Shown piece by piece: positions 25,588 through 35,900 of a DNA stretch of 64,000 nt. The position numbers were made by a program, and so were the translations under genes. The notes beneath the pieces are model-generated. The model saw nothing but the letters and a program-made list of their open reading frames with translations, was not told the DNA's origin and did no database searches. This stretch comes from Flavobacterium ovatum (GTDB lineage: Bacteria; Bacteroidota; Bacteroidia; Flavobacteriales; Flavobacteriaceae): assembly GCF_040703125.1 (NCBI RefSeq), contig NZ_CP160035.1:4140001-4204000 (forward strand), read 5' to 3'. Positions within the stretch are counted from its first letter, which is position 1; each line of letters opens with the position of its first letter.

Positions 25588-25862
25588 ATCTGCCTTTAAA
25601 CGCAATAGAAAGCGACCGAATTATTGAAATGGCTTGGGAAGACCGAACCACTTTTGAAGCCATTTTTATGCAATTTGGATTGAATGAACAAGAAGTCATT
25701 AATCACATGCGTCAGGAACTGAAACCATCTAGCTTTAAACGTTGGCGATCTAGAGTTCAAGGTAGAAGAACCAAACATGCCAAACTTAGAACTTTCATCG
25801 AAGGAAGATTCAAATGCAACAGACAGCGACCAATCACCCAAAATAAAATATCAAAAAGATGA
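25584..25862 (+). CDS. DUF2805 / TIGR03643 family small protein
   Basis: A 92-residue basic protein. IIEMAWEDRTTFEAIFMQFG followed by NEQEVINHMRQEL and SSFKRWRSRVQGRRTKHAKL is the signature of the DUF2805/TIGR03643 family. The first half looks like a helix-turn-helix and the second is strongly basic, so nucleic acid binding is possible but unproven. It overlaps the ABC1 gene and the SDR gene by four bases each. I recall members of this family near cryptochrome/photolyase genes in Bacteroidota, but none is seen here. Confidence 0.85.
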   Translation: MNLPLNAIESDRIIEMAWEDRTTFEAIFMQFGLNEQEVINHMRQELKPSSFKRWRSRVQGRRTKHAKLRTFIEGRFKCNRQRPITQNKISKR

Positions 25863-26542
25863 AAAACATCCTAATTATTGGCGGTAGCAAAGGAATAGGA
25901 AATGCTATTTTACAACAGCAGTTGCAAAGCAACAAAGTAATAAACATCAGTAGAACGGCTCCTGAAATTACAAATACAAATCTCACTCATTTTTCTGCGG
26001 ACATCAGTAAAGACGAACTGCCTGAAATCGAAAATATTGACAGTATCATTTATTGTCCCGGAACGATTAATCTAAAACCCATTACTGGTTTAAGTCTAGA
26101 TGACTTTCGCCATGATTTTGAAGTTAATGTTATTGGTGCTATCAAAACAATACAAAAATATCTACCCGTTCTCAAAAAAGGAAACAAACCTTCTATACTA
26201 TTATTTAGCACTGTTGCCGTAAAACTTGGTATGCCGTATCATGCGAGTGTAGCTGCATCCAAAGCTGCTATCGAGGGATTGGTAAAATCATTGGGGGCAG
26301 AATTGGCGCCAACCATTCGAGTAAACGCCATTGCGCCTACGATTACAGACACAACCTTGGCCGCAAACATCTTGAGAAACGACCGCATGAAAGAAAACAT
26401 GGTAGAACGCCACCCAATGAAAGGCTATTTGAATACCGAAGAAGTCGCTTCAATGGCCAACTTCTTGATTTCAGACCAAGCACAATCGATGTCAGGACAA
26501 ATCATCCCAATGGATTACGGAATAGTTTCTTTTAAAATTTAA
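25859..26542 (+). CDS. Short-chain dehydrogenase/reductase lacking the usual catalytic Tyr
   Basis: A 227-residue SDR with the NAD(P)-binding motif IGGSKGIG at 7-14, an YCPG motif in place of NNAG, and the C-terminal RVNAIAPTITDT. The active-site region reads LLFSTVAVKLGMPYHASVAASKAAIEG. The serine and the lysine are present, but the position four residues before that lysine, normally Tyr, is Val. It may use another residue or be a binding protein. It is the last gene of the coupled TetR-ABC1-DUF2805-SDR operon. A terminator follows. Confidence 0.85.
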   Translation: MKNILIIGGSKGIGNAILQQQLQSNKVINISRTAPEITNTNLTHFSADISKDELPEIENIDSIIYCPGTINLKPITGLSLDDFRHDFEVNVIGAIKTIQKYLPVLKKGNKPSILLFSTVAVKLGMPYHASVAASKAAIEGLVKSLGAELAPTIRVNAIAPTITDTTLAANILRNDRMKENMVERHPMKGYLNTEEVASMANFLISDQAQSMSGQIIPMDYGIVSFKI

Positions 26543-26588
26543 AATGTACCACGAATTGCAATAGTCACAAAAACAAATTATTTAATCC

Positions 26589-26627
26589 AAAAAAAATGCT
26601 TGTCAAAAATATTGACAAGCATTTTTT
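26589..26627. terminator. Bidirectional terminator
   Basis: AAAAAATGCTTGTCAA / TTGACAAGCATTTTTT with a 5-base loop. It serves the plus-strand SDR operon and the converging GSIII gene. Confidence 0.9.
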
Positions 26628-26646
26628 ATATTCAATCGAGACCATA

Positions 26647-28836
26647 TTATTTAGTCAACAACAATTCTCTGTATTTAGTTAAAGTCCACAATTCATTATC
26701 GACCAAAAGCTCCAGCTTATCGCAGTGCTCTCTGATGATTTCAAAATATGGTTTTACATTATTGCAATACGCTTCTGCCATTTGTTGTGCATCTGTCAAC
26801 ACATTGGCTTTCTTTCTTTCGTTTGTCATTTCGACTACTTTAGAATTGATTCCCTCAATATGTTTCGAAATATTTCTTATCAATCGAATCTGTTCTTTTG
26901 CAATAGTTTCAAATTCAGTTCCAAAAATATCTTTCAGTCCTTTTACATTTTCAATCAAAGTATTTTGATATCTAATGGCGGTTGGCGTCACATGATTGGT
27001 AGCGATATCACCCAAGACACGACTTTCGATTTGAATTTTCTTCACATATTCTTCCAATTCAATTTCGTATCTCGCTTCTACTTCAATTTGGTTCATAATT
27101 CCCATTTCAGAGAATAACTCCAATGCTTCTTTAGATATTTTTGCTTTTAAAGCTTCAGGAGTAGTTTTAAAATTACTCAACCCTCTTTTAGCCGCTTCTT
27201 CTTCCCAAGCTAGACTGTATCCGTCGCCTTCAAAAAGTATTTTCTTCAATTTCTTGATGTATTCTCTCAAGACATTAAATATAGCATCATCTTTTTTCAT
27301 GGCTTTTGCATCAATCAATGCGTCAACTTCAATTTTGAAATCTTTTAATTGTTTGGCAACAATGGTATTTAAAGTAGTCATCGCATTCGAACAATTTGCA
27401 GACGAACCAACGGCGCGAAATTCAAATTTATTACCTGTAAAGGCAAAAGGTGAAGTTCTATTTCTATCAGTATTATCCAAAATCACTTCTGGAATTTTCC
27501 CAACCACATTTAATTTTAAGTCAGTTTTTTCTTCTGGAGACAATTTTCCTTTTGTAACTTCTTTTAACTCGTTCAAAACTTTAGTCAATTGCCCCCCAAT
27601 AAATACTGAAATAATTGCTGGAGGTGCTTCATTTGCACCTAATCTATGATCGTTACTTGCTGTTGCAATAGACGAACGCAATAACGATTCATAATCATTA
27701 ACTGCTTTGATGGTATTGATAAAAAAGGTCAAAAATTGTAAGTTAGTCATTGGTGTTTTACTAGGACTCAATAAGTTTATCCCAGTATCAGTAGCTAATG
27801 ACCAGTTGTTATGTTTACCAGAACCGTTTACTCCTTTAAATGGTTTTTCGTGTAACAACACTTTAAACTGATGTCTTTCAGCTACTTTTTGCATCACATC
27901 CATTAACAAGCAGTTGTGGTCAACAGCTAAATTCGTTTCTTCAAAAATAGGTGCAAATTCAAATTGATTTGGCGCTACCTCGTTATGACGTGTTTTTACA
28001 GGAATCCCAAGCAACATACATTCTTGCTCTAAATCCCTCATATATACTAAGGCACGCGTAGGAATCGCTCCAAAATAATGATCATCTAATTGTTGTCCTT
28101 TTGCAGAAGTATGCCCCAATAAGGTTCTTCCTGTCATCATAATATCCGGACGAGATTCGGCCAAGGCTTTATCTATTAGGAAATATTCTTGCTCCCATCC
28201 TAGGGTTGCAGTTACTTTTTTGACGTTTTTATCAAAATATTTACAAACTTCAGTAGCGGCTTCATCAATGGCTGACAAGGCTCTCAAAAGTGGAATTTTA
28301 TTATCTAAAGCTTCTCCAGTATAGGATATAAAAACAGTAGGAATACACAAAGTAGTTCCAAAAATAAATGCTGGCGATGTTGGATCCCAAGCCGTATAGC
28401 CACGAGCTTCAAATGTATTACGGATTCCTCCGTTTGGAAAACTAGAAGCATCTGGTTCTTGTTGCACCAATTGAGCTCCACCAAATTTTTCAACAGATTC
28501 ACTTCCGTCAAATGACGTTTCAAAAAAGGCGTCGTGCTTTTCAGCAGTAGCACCTGTTAAGGGCTGAAACCAGTGTGTATAATGGGTTACCCCTTTAGAT
28601 AATGCCCATTCTTTCATTCCCATAGCAATATAATCCGCTAATTTTCTATCAATTTTAGTTCCATGCTGATTTGCACCTTGAACCGCTTTGTAAGCATCTG
28701 AAGTCAGATATTGCTTCATTGCTTTTTGATTAAAAACATTAGTACCAAAAATGGCTGATTTCCTTCCAGATTCCTCAAAATGAACTGGTTTTCTTGCTGA
28801 AGCTTCTCTTAAAGCCTGAAAACGAATTGTTGACAT
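26647..28836 (-). CDS. glnN: Glutamine synthetase type III
   Basis: A 729-residue GSIII, a length typical of this family. It shows FQPLTGATAEKHDAFFETSF, GWEQEYFLID, ARALVYMRDLEQ-like text, KTRHNEVAPNQFEFAPIFEE and LHEKPFKGVNGSGKHNNWSL, which form the metal, glutamate and ammonia sites. It makes glutamine from glutamate, ammonia and ATP and is a dodecamer in characterised cases. It is divergent from a GSII gene, and both have -7 promoter elements between them. It would assimilate ammonia arising from nitrate. Confidence 0.97.
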   Translation of the reverse strand: MSTIRFQALREASARKPVHFEESGRKSAIFGTNVFNQKAMKQYLTSDAYKAVQGANQHGTKIDRKLADYIAMGMKEWALSKGVTHYTHWFQPLTGATAEKHDAFFETSFDGSESVEKFGGAQLVQQEPDASSFPNGGIRNTFEARGYTAWDPTSPAFIFGTTLCIPTVFISYTGEALDNKIPLLRALSAIDEAATEVCKYFDKNVKKVTATLGWEQEYFLIDKALAESRPDIMMTGRTLLGHTSAKGQQLDDHYFGAIPTRALVYMRDLEQECMLLGIPVKTRHNEVAPNQFEFAPIFEETNLAVDHNCLLMDVMQKVAERHQFKVLLHEKPFKGVNGSGKHNNWSLATDTGINLLSPSKTPMTNLQFLTFFINTIKAVNDYESLLRSSIATASNDHRLGANEAPPAIISVFIGGQLTKVLNELKEVTKGKLSPEEKTDLKLNVVGKIPEVILDNTDRNRTSPFAFTGNKFEFRAVGSSANCSNAMTTLNTIVAKQLKDFKIEVDALIDAKAMKKDDAIFNVLREYIKKLKKILFEGDGYSLAWEEEAAKRGLSNFKTTPEALKAKISKEALELFSEMGIMNQIEVEARYEIELEEYVKKIQIESRVLGDIATNHVTPTAIRYQNTLIENVKGLKDIFGTEFETIAKEQIRLIRNISKHIEGINSKVVEMTNERKKANVLTDAQQMAEAYCNNVKPYFEIIREHCDKLELLVDNELWTLTKYRELLLTK

Positions 28837-28874
28837 AAAATTTACTTATTTCAAGATGAATTATATAATTTGCA

Positions 28875-28882
28875 CAAATATA
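28875..28882 (-). promoter_or_regulatory. -7 element of the GSIII gene
   Basis: TATATTTG on the minus strand, 39 bases before the ATG, matches TAnnTTTG. No clear -33 TTG is found at the expected distance. Confidence 0.5.
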
Positions 28883-29067
28883 ACAAACAATTAGTGGTAA
28901 TGTTTATAATGACCAAATCAGTTCCTTATTTTTTACAAAATTATTCATCAGACCCCCTCAAAATGATTATTTCTAAAATATCCCCCATGAAAATTGCAAG
29001 AATCAAAAAAATAAGTACCAATTGAACATTTTATACCCCCTAATTTTTACCTCTAAAAAAAATTCTT

Positions 29068-29075
29068 TACATTTG
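29068..29075 (+). promoter_or_regulatory. -7 element of the GSII gene
   Basis: TACATTTG followed by CA is a close match to the Bacteroidota -7 element, 34 bases before the ATG. The -33 position is T-rich without a TTG. The intergenic region 28837-29109 holds no TACGTA site. Confidence 0.6.
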
Positions 29076-29109
29076 CACTGTTTAAAAATCATAAATAATT
29101 TAAAACATT

Positions 29110-30126
29110 ATGGCTAAAATAAAATTAGAATACCTTTGGTTAGATGGATATGTACCAACTCAAAATCTAAGAAGTAAAACTAAAGTTGAAGAGCACGATA
29201 ACTTTCAAGGAACATTAGAAGAGATCGGAGACTGGTCTTTTGACGGTTCATCTACTAAGCAAGCTGAAGGTGGATCTTCTGATTGCCTTTTAGTACCAGT
29301 CGCTATTTACACAGATCCAGATCGTATCAACGGATACTTAGTTATGTGTGAAGTTATGAATGCTGATGGAACACCACACGCTTCAAACGGTAGAGCTACT
29401 ATCAATGATGATAATGACGATTTCTGGTTTGGTTTCGAACAAGAATATTTCATCATGGACACTAAAACTTTATTACCATTAGGATTCCCTATTGGTGGTT
29501 ACCCTGCTCCACAAGGTATGTACTACTGTTCAGTAGGTGGAAAAAACACTCACGGTAGAGCTATTGTAGAAAAGCATGCTGACTTATGTATTGATGCAGG
29601 TCTAAACTTTGAAGGTATCAACCAAGAGGTTGCTGCTGGTCAATGGGAATACCAATTATTTGCAAAAGGAGCTAAAAAAGCAGGTGATGAAATCTGGGTT
29701 TCTAGATACTTACTAGATCGTTTGACTGAAAAACATGGTTACTATATTGAATACCACCCAAAACCGTTAGGTGATACTGACTGGAATGGTTCTGGTATGC
29801 ATGCTAATTTCTCTAACAACGTTTTAAGAACATGTGGAGATAGAGCGACTTTCGAAAAAATTTGTGAGGCTTTCCGTCCCGTAACTAAAGAGCATATTGC
29901 TGTTTACGGTGCTCATAATGAAGAACGTTTAACTGGTAAACATGAAACTGCATCTATCCACGATTTCTCTTATGGAATTTCTGATAGAGGATGTTCAATC
30001 CGTATTCCTTTGATGGTTGTTCAAAAAGGATGGAAAGGATGGTTGGAAGACAGAAGACCAGCATCTAACGGTGACCCATACAAAATTGCTGCAAGAATCA
30101 TCAAAACAGTTAACTCTGCTTTGTAA
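29110..30126 (+). CDS. glnA: Glutamine synthetase type II (eukaryote-like)
   Basis: A 338-residue enzyme of the short GSII family found in eukaryotes and some bacteria. It starts with KLEYLWLDGYVPTQNLRSKT and has WSFDGSSTKQAEGGSSDCLL, FWFGFEQEYF, NFEGINQEVAAGQWEYQLF, WNGSGMHANFS and HNEERLTGKHETASIHDFSY, covering the beta-grasp and catalytic domains. There is no GSI-type adenylylation loop, so regulation is probably by transcription or effectors. It is divergent from GSIII, so the locus carries two unrelated glutamine synthetases. A strong terminator follows. Confidence 0.97.
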   Translation: MAKIKLEYLWLDGYVPTQNLRSKTKVEEHDNFQGTLEEIGDWSFDGSSTKQAEGGSSDCLLVPVAIYTDPDRINGYLVMCEVMNADGTPHASNGRATINDDNDDFWFGFEQEYFIMDTKTLLPLGFPIGGYPAPQGMYYCSVGGKNTHGRAIVEKHADLCIDAGLNFEGINQEVAAGQWEYQLFAKGAKKAGDEIWVSRYLLDRLTEKHGYYIEYHPKPLGDTDWNGSGMHANFSNNVLRTCGDRATFEKICEAFRPVTKEHIAVYGAHNEERLTGKHETASIHDFSYGISDRGCSIRIPLMVVQKGWKGWLEDRRPASNGDPYKIAARIIKTVNSAL

Positions 30127-30144
30127 TTTTTTCTTCATAAATAT

Positions 30145-30180
30145 AAAAGTGCCTTCAAAATTTTTGAAGGCACTTTTTTT
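30145..30180 (+). terminator. Terminator of the GSII gene
   Basis: AAAAGTGCCTTCAAAA / TTTTGAAGGCACTTTT with T7 downstream. It lies about 20 bases after the stop codon. Confidence 0.9.
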
Positions 30181-30411
30181 ATGCTTTAAACTCAAACCAA
30201 CCTCTGAGTTACCCAAGTTGCTAACACTAGATTTTTAACTATTATTTATGTAGACAGCTAGCGAAGCAGATTTCTACAGGTTAAAAATTAACACATTGAG
30301 TCATAAGAACCAAACAGGCTGAACTTTATACCTAATTTGCTAAAACATAAGGTGTTTTATTTGTAAATTAGCATTGGATACTACAAAAACCATTAACTAA
30401 ATATATGTATT

Positions 30412-30894
30412 ATGAAAAACCTAAGTCTATTTTGTTTACTGTTAATTTGTTTTGGATTCGAAAGTTGCAAAAAAAATGAAACTAAAAAAACCGTTGAAGC
30501 TACAGAAGCCCTAACTGAAAAACCAATAAGCACAGAGTGCTACAAAGCTCTTTATGAAAAAGACACACTTGACTTAACAATCAATACTTTAAAAAATGGG
30601 GAAATAAGTGGCACAATGGAGATGCAAATTTTAAATATGCCAAAAAAAGTTGGGGAAATTGTCGGCGAATTTCGTGGTGATACATTATTTGCCAGCTACA
30701 CCTTTACGCAGGGAGCAAATAAAGAGATTACATTTAAAAACCCTATGGCTTTTCTAAAACGAGGAAAAGAACTCATTTTAGGTAATGGAAAAATAGAAAA
30801 TTATATGGGCGCTTCATATTTTGTTAAAGGAGAACCTATTGATTTTGAACGCGTGAAATATAAATTTACAACTGTTGATTGCGTTGACAACTAA
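30412..30894 (+). CDS. Lipoprotein of unknown function
   Basis: A 160-residue protein with a lipoprotein signal (MKNLSLFCLLLICFGFESC, cysteine 19). A Lys/Glu/Thr-rich linker follows, then a domain of about 115 residues that begins and ends with a cysteine (STECYKAL and TVDCVDN). Its pattern of short beta strands with NGEISGTMEMQ, GEFRGDTLFASYTF and RGKELILGNGKI is seen in small Flavobacterium lipoproteins of unknown role. It is probably exposed on the outer membrane or in the periplasm. A hairpin terminator lies downstream at 31011. Confidence 0.8.
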   Translation: MKNLSLFCLLLICFGFESCKKNETKKTVEATEALTEKPISTECYKALYEKDTLDLTINTLKNGEISGTMEMQILNMPKKVGEIVGEFRGDTLFASYTFTQGANKEITFKNPMAFLKRGKELILGNGKIENYMGASYFVKGEPIDFERVKYKFTTVDCVDN

Positions 30895-31010
30895 CAGGCA
30901 AAAATAAGGATGAGTAAAACTTTTATATCGAGGAGCTATCCCCTCCGTTGGTATAAACCGATTTCAGGATAAGACAATTTTAAGAATCATCATCAGTTAA
31001 TTATAAGTTT

Positions 31011-31049
31011 AAAAGTGCTTTCAGATTTTTCGAAAGCACTTTTTTTTTT
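31011..31049 (+). terminator. Terminator after the lipoprotein gene
   Basis: AAAAGTGCTTTC / GAAAGCACTTTT with a T9 tail. Its stem resembles that of the GSII terminator. Confidence 0.85.
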
Positions 31050-31108
31050 GCACTTAATTATTCTCTTTTTAATCCGCTAAAACACAAAAATTCTACAATC
31101 AAAAAAGT

Positions 31109-31116
31109 ATCTTTGA
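31109..31116 (+). promoter_or_regulatory. -7 element of the TerC-family gene
   Basis: TATCTTTG matches TAnnTTTG exactly and lies 23 bases before the ATG. No -33 TTG is evident. Confidence 0.5.
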
Positions 31117-31138
31117 GCAAATAATAAAACTCATTATT

Positions 31139-32092
31139 ATGATTGTTTGGATTTGTTTTTTAAGCGCTATCTTATTATTCTTAGCATTAGATCTTGGTGT
31201 TTTCAATAAAACGCCTCATGTAATTAGCTCTAAAGAAGCTGGAAAATGGACTGCCATTTGGGTTTCATTGTCTTTTGTTTTTTCGGCTGTTATCTATTGG
31301 TTGTATGATAACAATTATGTAGCGAATCCTGATCAATTAAAACCCGCTGTAGCATCCATGAAATATATTACAGGATACCTCATCGAACTTTCTTTGAGCG
31401 TTGATAATATATTTGTAATCGCTATTATTTTTTCCGCTTTTAAAATCCCTAAAAAATATCAGCATAGAGTGTTATTTTGGGGAATTATAGGCGCTATTAT
31501 TTTTAGAGGCGCCATGATCTATTTTGGAGTACTTATCATCAATAAATTTGCCTGGACGACTTATATATTTGGTGCTTTTCTGGTCTATACTGCAATGAAA
31601 ATGTTATTTTCCAAAGAAGACGAGGCACAGTTTAACCCTAAAAAATCATTTGTTTATCGCTATTTACGAAAACTAACTCCTATAACTACTCAAATTGATG
31701 GGGAACATTTTTTTGTTAAAAGAAGACATATAAAAGCCGCTACACCTTTATTTGTTGCTTTAATTGTTATTGAAGTCATGGATGTGATTTTTGCTCTAGA
31801 CAGTGTTCCTGCTATTTTAGCAATCACCTCTGACCCGTTTTTAGTTTTTAGTTCAAACATATTTGCAATTCTAGGATTGCGTTCCATGTATTTCTTTTTG
31901 GCTAATATGCTAGAAAGATTTAGCTACCTAGAATATAGTTTGATTGCTATTTTGAGTTTTGTGGGAATCAAAATGTTAGTTCATAATTTTGTTACAATAC
32001 CTGAATGGGCCTCCTTAGCATTTATTGCCATAGCACTCATAACAGGAATTATTGTTTCCTTACGGATCAACAAAAAAGAAAACAATCAGTAA
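31139..32092 (+). CDS. TerC/Alx-family integral membrane protein
   Basis: A 317-residue protein with about nine hydrophobic helices. The TerC hallmarks are ELSLSVDNIFVIAIIFSAF and VIEVMDVIFALDSVPAILAI, each with the conserved acidic residues in the membrane. YLEYSLIAILSFVGIKMLVH is near the C-terminus. Family members such as Alx and MntX take part in manganese export or metal homeostasis. The substrate here is inferred only from the family. There is no tellurite-resistance neighbour. The gene has its own -7 element and a terminator. Confidence 0.93.
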   Translation: MIVWICFLSAILLFLALDLGVFNKTPHVISSKEAGKWTAIWVSLSFVFSAVIYWLYDNNYVANPDQLKPAVASMKYITGYLIELSLSVDNIFVIAIIFSAFKIPKKYQHRVLFWGIIGAIIFRGAMIYFGVLIINKFAWTTYIFGAFLVYTAMKMLFSKEDEAQFNPKKSFVYRYLRKLTPITTQIDGEHFFVKRRHIKAATPLFVALIVIEVMDVIFALDSVPAILAITSDPFLVFSSNIFAILGLRSMYFFLANMLERFSYLEYSLIAILSFVGIKMLVHNFVTIPEWASLAFIAIALITGIIVSLRINKKENNQ

Positions 32093-32106
32093 TCAAATTT
32101 CTTCAT

Positions 32107-32136
32107 AAAAAAAAGAGCCATATGGCTCTTTTTTTT
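32107..32136. terminator. Bidirectional terminator
   Basis: AAAAAAAGAGCCA-TA-TGGCTCTTTTTTT. It lies between the TerC gene and the converging lipoprotein gene. Confidence 0.85.
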
Positions 32137-32155
32137 ATGGAGAAATTATATAAGT

Positions 32156-32662
32156 TTAAAATTCTATTTTTTGGATTTCTTTATCTTTAAGATTTAATGT
32201 TGCTATAACCTCGTTATAGTTTGTTATATCAACCGATTTTGAAAAACTACCTGGAACAATTACAATTCTCAAAACTTGACTCAACCTAAAGTCAGTCGAA
32301 ACAGATCCTAAATCATTCCCTACCATATAGACGTTGATACTATATTTAGTAAAATCATATCGGTAACCAAAATCTAAAGATCCGTTGCTAAAGTAAAAAC
32401 TTTCAGGCATCAATTTCCAAACATCATTACCTTGATAGGTTCCATTTAATCTATACATCAACACTACATCCGAGGAATAAATAGCAGGACTTAAACTTAC
32501 TACTTTACTATAATTGTTAGTAGAGTTAAATGAAGTTACAACTTCAAACACTTCGCTAATAGTGTCGTTATCCACAACGGATACTGATCGATCTTCTTGT
32601 ACGGTACAACTCTGGATCGCAAATATTCCCAATAGGGAAAAAAGTAAAATTATCTTTTTCAT
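32156..32662 (-). CDS. Lipoprotein of unknown function
   Basis: 168 residues with a lipoprotein signal (MKKIILLFSLLGIFAIQSC, cysteine 19). The mature part looks all-beta (VFEVVTSFNSTNNYSKVVSL, VLMYRLNGTYQGNDVWKLMP, LDFGYRYDFTKYSINVYM) and ends with DITNYNEVIATLNL. No named domain is recognised. It resembles small beta-sandwich lipoproteins common in Flavobacterium. It is transcribed on the minus strand, probably alone, and converges on the TerC gene. Confidence 0.78.
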   Translation of the reverse strand: MKKIILLFSLLGIFAIQSCTVQEDRSVSVVDNDTISEVFEVVTSFNSTNNYSKVVSLSPAIYSSDVVLMYRLNGTYQGNDVWKLMPESFYFSNGSLDFGYRYDFTKYSINVYMVGNDLGSVSTDFRLSQVLRIVIVPGSFSKSVDITNYNEVIATLNLKDKEIQKIEF

Positions 32663-32871
32663 GACTTTGATTTTTTAATGGTTATCTATTTGGTCTATAT
32701 CCATTTATTGTGCCAAAGTTTTTTTACACTCCTCTTCTCTTTAAAAAAGCAGTCTATTTTTATCTATTATACAAGCCTCTTTTCTTTCTAAACAATCTCT
32801 TTCTCAAAGTAACTTTTATAGCAATCACTTGCATTTATTACTTGAATCTAAGAGAATAAAAAATTAAGGCA

Positions 32872-32902
32872 AAAAAAAACACCCGCCGAAACGGATGTTT
32901 TT
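32872..32902 (-). terminator. Terminator of the giant repeat gene
   Basis: AAAACA-x-CCG pairs with CGG-x-TGTTTT. On the minus strand the stem is followed by T8 or more. It lies about 20 bases after the stop codon. Confidence 0.75.
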
Positions 32903-32922
32903 AATTTTAAGATTAATAATTA

Positions 32923-35900
32923 TTAATTAGAAGACATTATTTTCTTGATACTACTTCCTCTGTCTGTAGTCAATTTCACAATATAAACTTGTTCTTGTTC
33001 TGAATTCGTACCAACAGTTATTGTAACTTCTTTGTTCAAATAACTTTTAGCATCTACAGTAGAGAACACTAATTCACTTTGTGCATTAAACACCTCGATT
33101 TTCACATCAGAAACATAATCAAAATCATATTTGATCGTTAACTGATCTTTAAAAGGAACTGGATAAGCAGTAAAACTAGCCACATCAGCTGTTTTTGCAG
33201 CTAAATCTGTAGTTGTTACTAGTACTGGACACACTAACGGTGCAATACCATACCCTACTGGAATTCTACATTCATCAAAAGCATTGTTGATTAAATCAGC
33301 CATACCCGCAATTTGTGAAAGTGAAAGTCCATTTGTAGAACCTCCTCCTAACGCTTGGTTAGCCAAATTAAATACCCCTTGAACAGTAGGATTAGCTCCT
33401 AAAGCCGTAACAACAGCACCTGGAATGGTATAATATTTATACTCATTATTTACTGTTCCATCAGGATTACAAGTACGTGCTTTAGCTGTATCCGTTCCAC
33501 AACCTCCGTCTGGAACTGCCACTGCTAAGATTCCATCTTGCAATACAAAATTACCAAGAGCTCCATTGATTCCAATGTTAAGACCTAAAGCAATAGTTTG
33601 AGCCAATAAGGTATTATTAATTCTACCTTTTTTCAACATACTATTTGGCAAACTACTGATAGAGAACAATCCACTATTAGGATTACTTGGCAGTATACTA
33701 CTTCCACCACCACCTGGCATTACGGAAATAAGTGCGTTTATATCTGTATCATTATTCATTATTGATACATGGCGTACATCTTTTATACCAATATACATAG
33801 TTCCATTTTCATAAGAAGCTAACGCTTTTGCGATTAATCCTTTAGTAGAATAGGAAATACCCTCAGCACAAGATGTTCCTCCTGCGTTACCATAATACCC
33901 TTGAGTATAGGTACATAAGGCTTTAGCACAAATTTCAATTGTTACCACAACTGGCTTGATATCAAAACATCCTGCAGTTGTTGTTGCTTTAATATAGTAC
34001 ATTCCTGAAGCGTCGACCATATTTGGATTTGATAACGCATTCGTTGCTTCAACATTTGTCCAATAAGTTAAGCTTGCTCCATATAAAGTACTTCCAGCTG
34101 TTACTGCAGGTACAGTCAAATCAACTGTTAATGGTGAACATACTGCTACAGGATTTGTAACATTCAATATTGGTGTTGGAGGTTGAACTGGTATTACAAT
34201 TTGTGTAGGACCAGAAATACAACCAGCTGCATTCTTAGCTTTTACACTATGTGAACCAGAAGCCAAACCACACCAGCCATTAGCAGGATAGGTAACATAT
34301 GCTCCATCATCAATACTAAAGGTCAAACCTGCAGTTGATGATGTTACGGTTACACAACCTGTAGCAACGGTACATGTTGGGTCTACTTTACCCAATGTTG
34401 GTGCCGAAGGTGTTGGAGGCTGAACTGGTATTACAATTTGTGTAGGACCAGAAATACATCCGTCTGCATTCTTAGCTTTTACACTATGTGAACCAGAAGC
34501 CAAACCACACCAGCCATTAGCAGGATAGGTAACATATGCTCCATCATCGATACTAAAGGTCAAACCTGCAGTTGATGATGTTACGGTTACACAACCTGTA
34601 GCAACGGTACATGTTGGGTCTACTTTACCCAATGTTGGTGCCGAAGGTGTTGGAGGTTGAACTGGTATTACAATTTGTGTAGGACCAGAAATACATCCGT
34701 CTGCATTCTTAGCTTTTACACTATGTGAACCAGAAGCCAAACCACACCAGCCATTAGCAGGATAGGTAACATATGCTCCATCATCAATACTAAAGGTCAA
34801 ACCTGCAGTTGATGATGTTACGGTTACACAACCTGTAGCAACGGTACATGTTGGGTCTACTTTACCCAATGTTGGTGCCGAAGGTGTTGGAGGCTGAACT
34901 GGTATTACAATTTGTGTAGGACCAGAAATACATCCGTCTGCATTCTTAGCTTTTACACTATGTGAACTAGAAGCCAAACCACACCAGCCATTAGCAGGAT
35001 AGGTAACATATGCTCCATCATCAATACTAAAGGTCAAACCTGCAGTTGATGATGTTACGGTTACACAACCTGTAGCAACGGTACATGTTGGATCTACTTT
35101 ACCCAATATTGGTGCCGAAGGTGTTGGAGGCTGAACTGGTATTACAATTTGTGTAGGACCAGAAATACATCCGTCTGCATTCTTAGCTTTTACACTATGT
35201 GAACCAGAAGCCAAACCACACCAGCCATTAGCAGGATAGGTAACATATGCTCCATCATCGATACTAAAGGTCAAACCTGCAGTTGATGATGTTACGGTTA
35301 CACAACCTGTAGCAACGGTACATGTTGGATCTACTTTACCCAATGTTGGTGCCGAAGGTGTTGGAGGTTGAACCGGTATTACAATTTGTGTAGGACCAGA
35401 AATACAACCAGCTGCATTCTTAGCTTTTACACTATGTGAACCAGAAGCCAAACCACACCAGCCATTAGCAGGATAGGTAACATATGCTCCATCATCAATA
35501 CTAAAGGTCAAACCTGCAGTTGATGATGTTACGGTTACACAACCTGTAGCAACGGTACATGTTGGGTCTACTTTACCCAATGTTGGTGCCGAAGGTGTTG
35601 GAGGCTGAACTGGTATTACAATTTGTGTAGGACCAGAAATACATCCGTCTGCATTCTTAGCTTTTACACTATGTGAACCAGAAGCCAAACCACACCAGCC
35701 ATTAGCAGGATAGGTAACATATGCTCCATCATCAATACTAAAGGTCAAACCTGCAGTTGATGATGTTACGGTTACACAACCTGTAGCAACGGTACATGTT
35801 GGGTCTACTTTACCCAATGTTGGTGCCGAAGGTGTTGGAGGCTGAACTGGTATTACAATTTGTGTAGGACCAGAAATACATCCGTCTGCATTCTTAGCTT

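Noticed and set aside
26600..28553. Several plus-strand and other-frame open frames across the GSIII gene
   Set aside because: They are antisense or shifted shadows of a full-length, clearly conserved enzyme.
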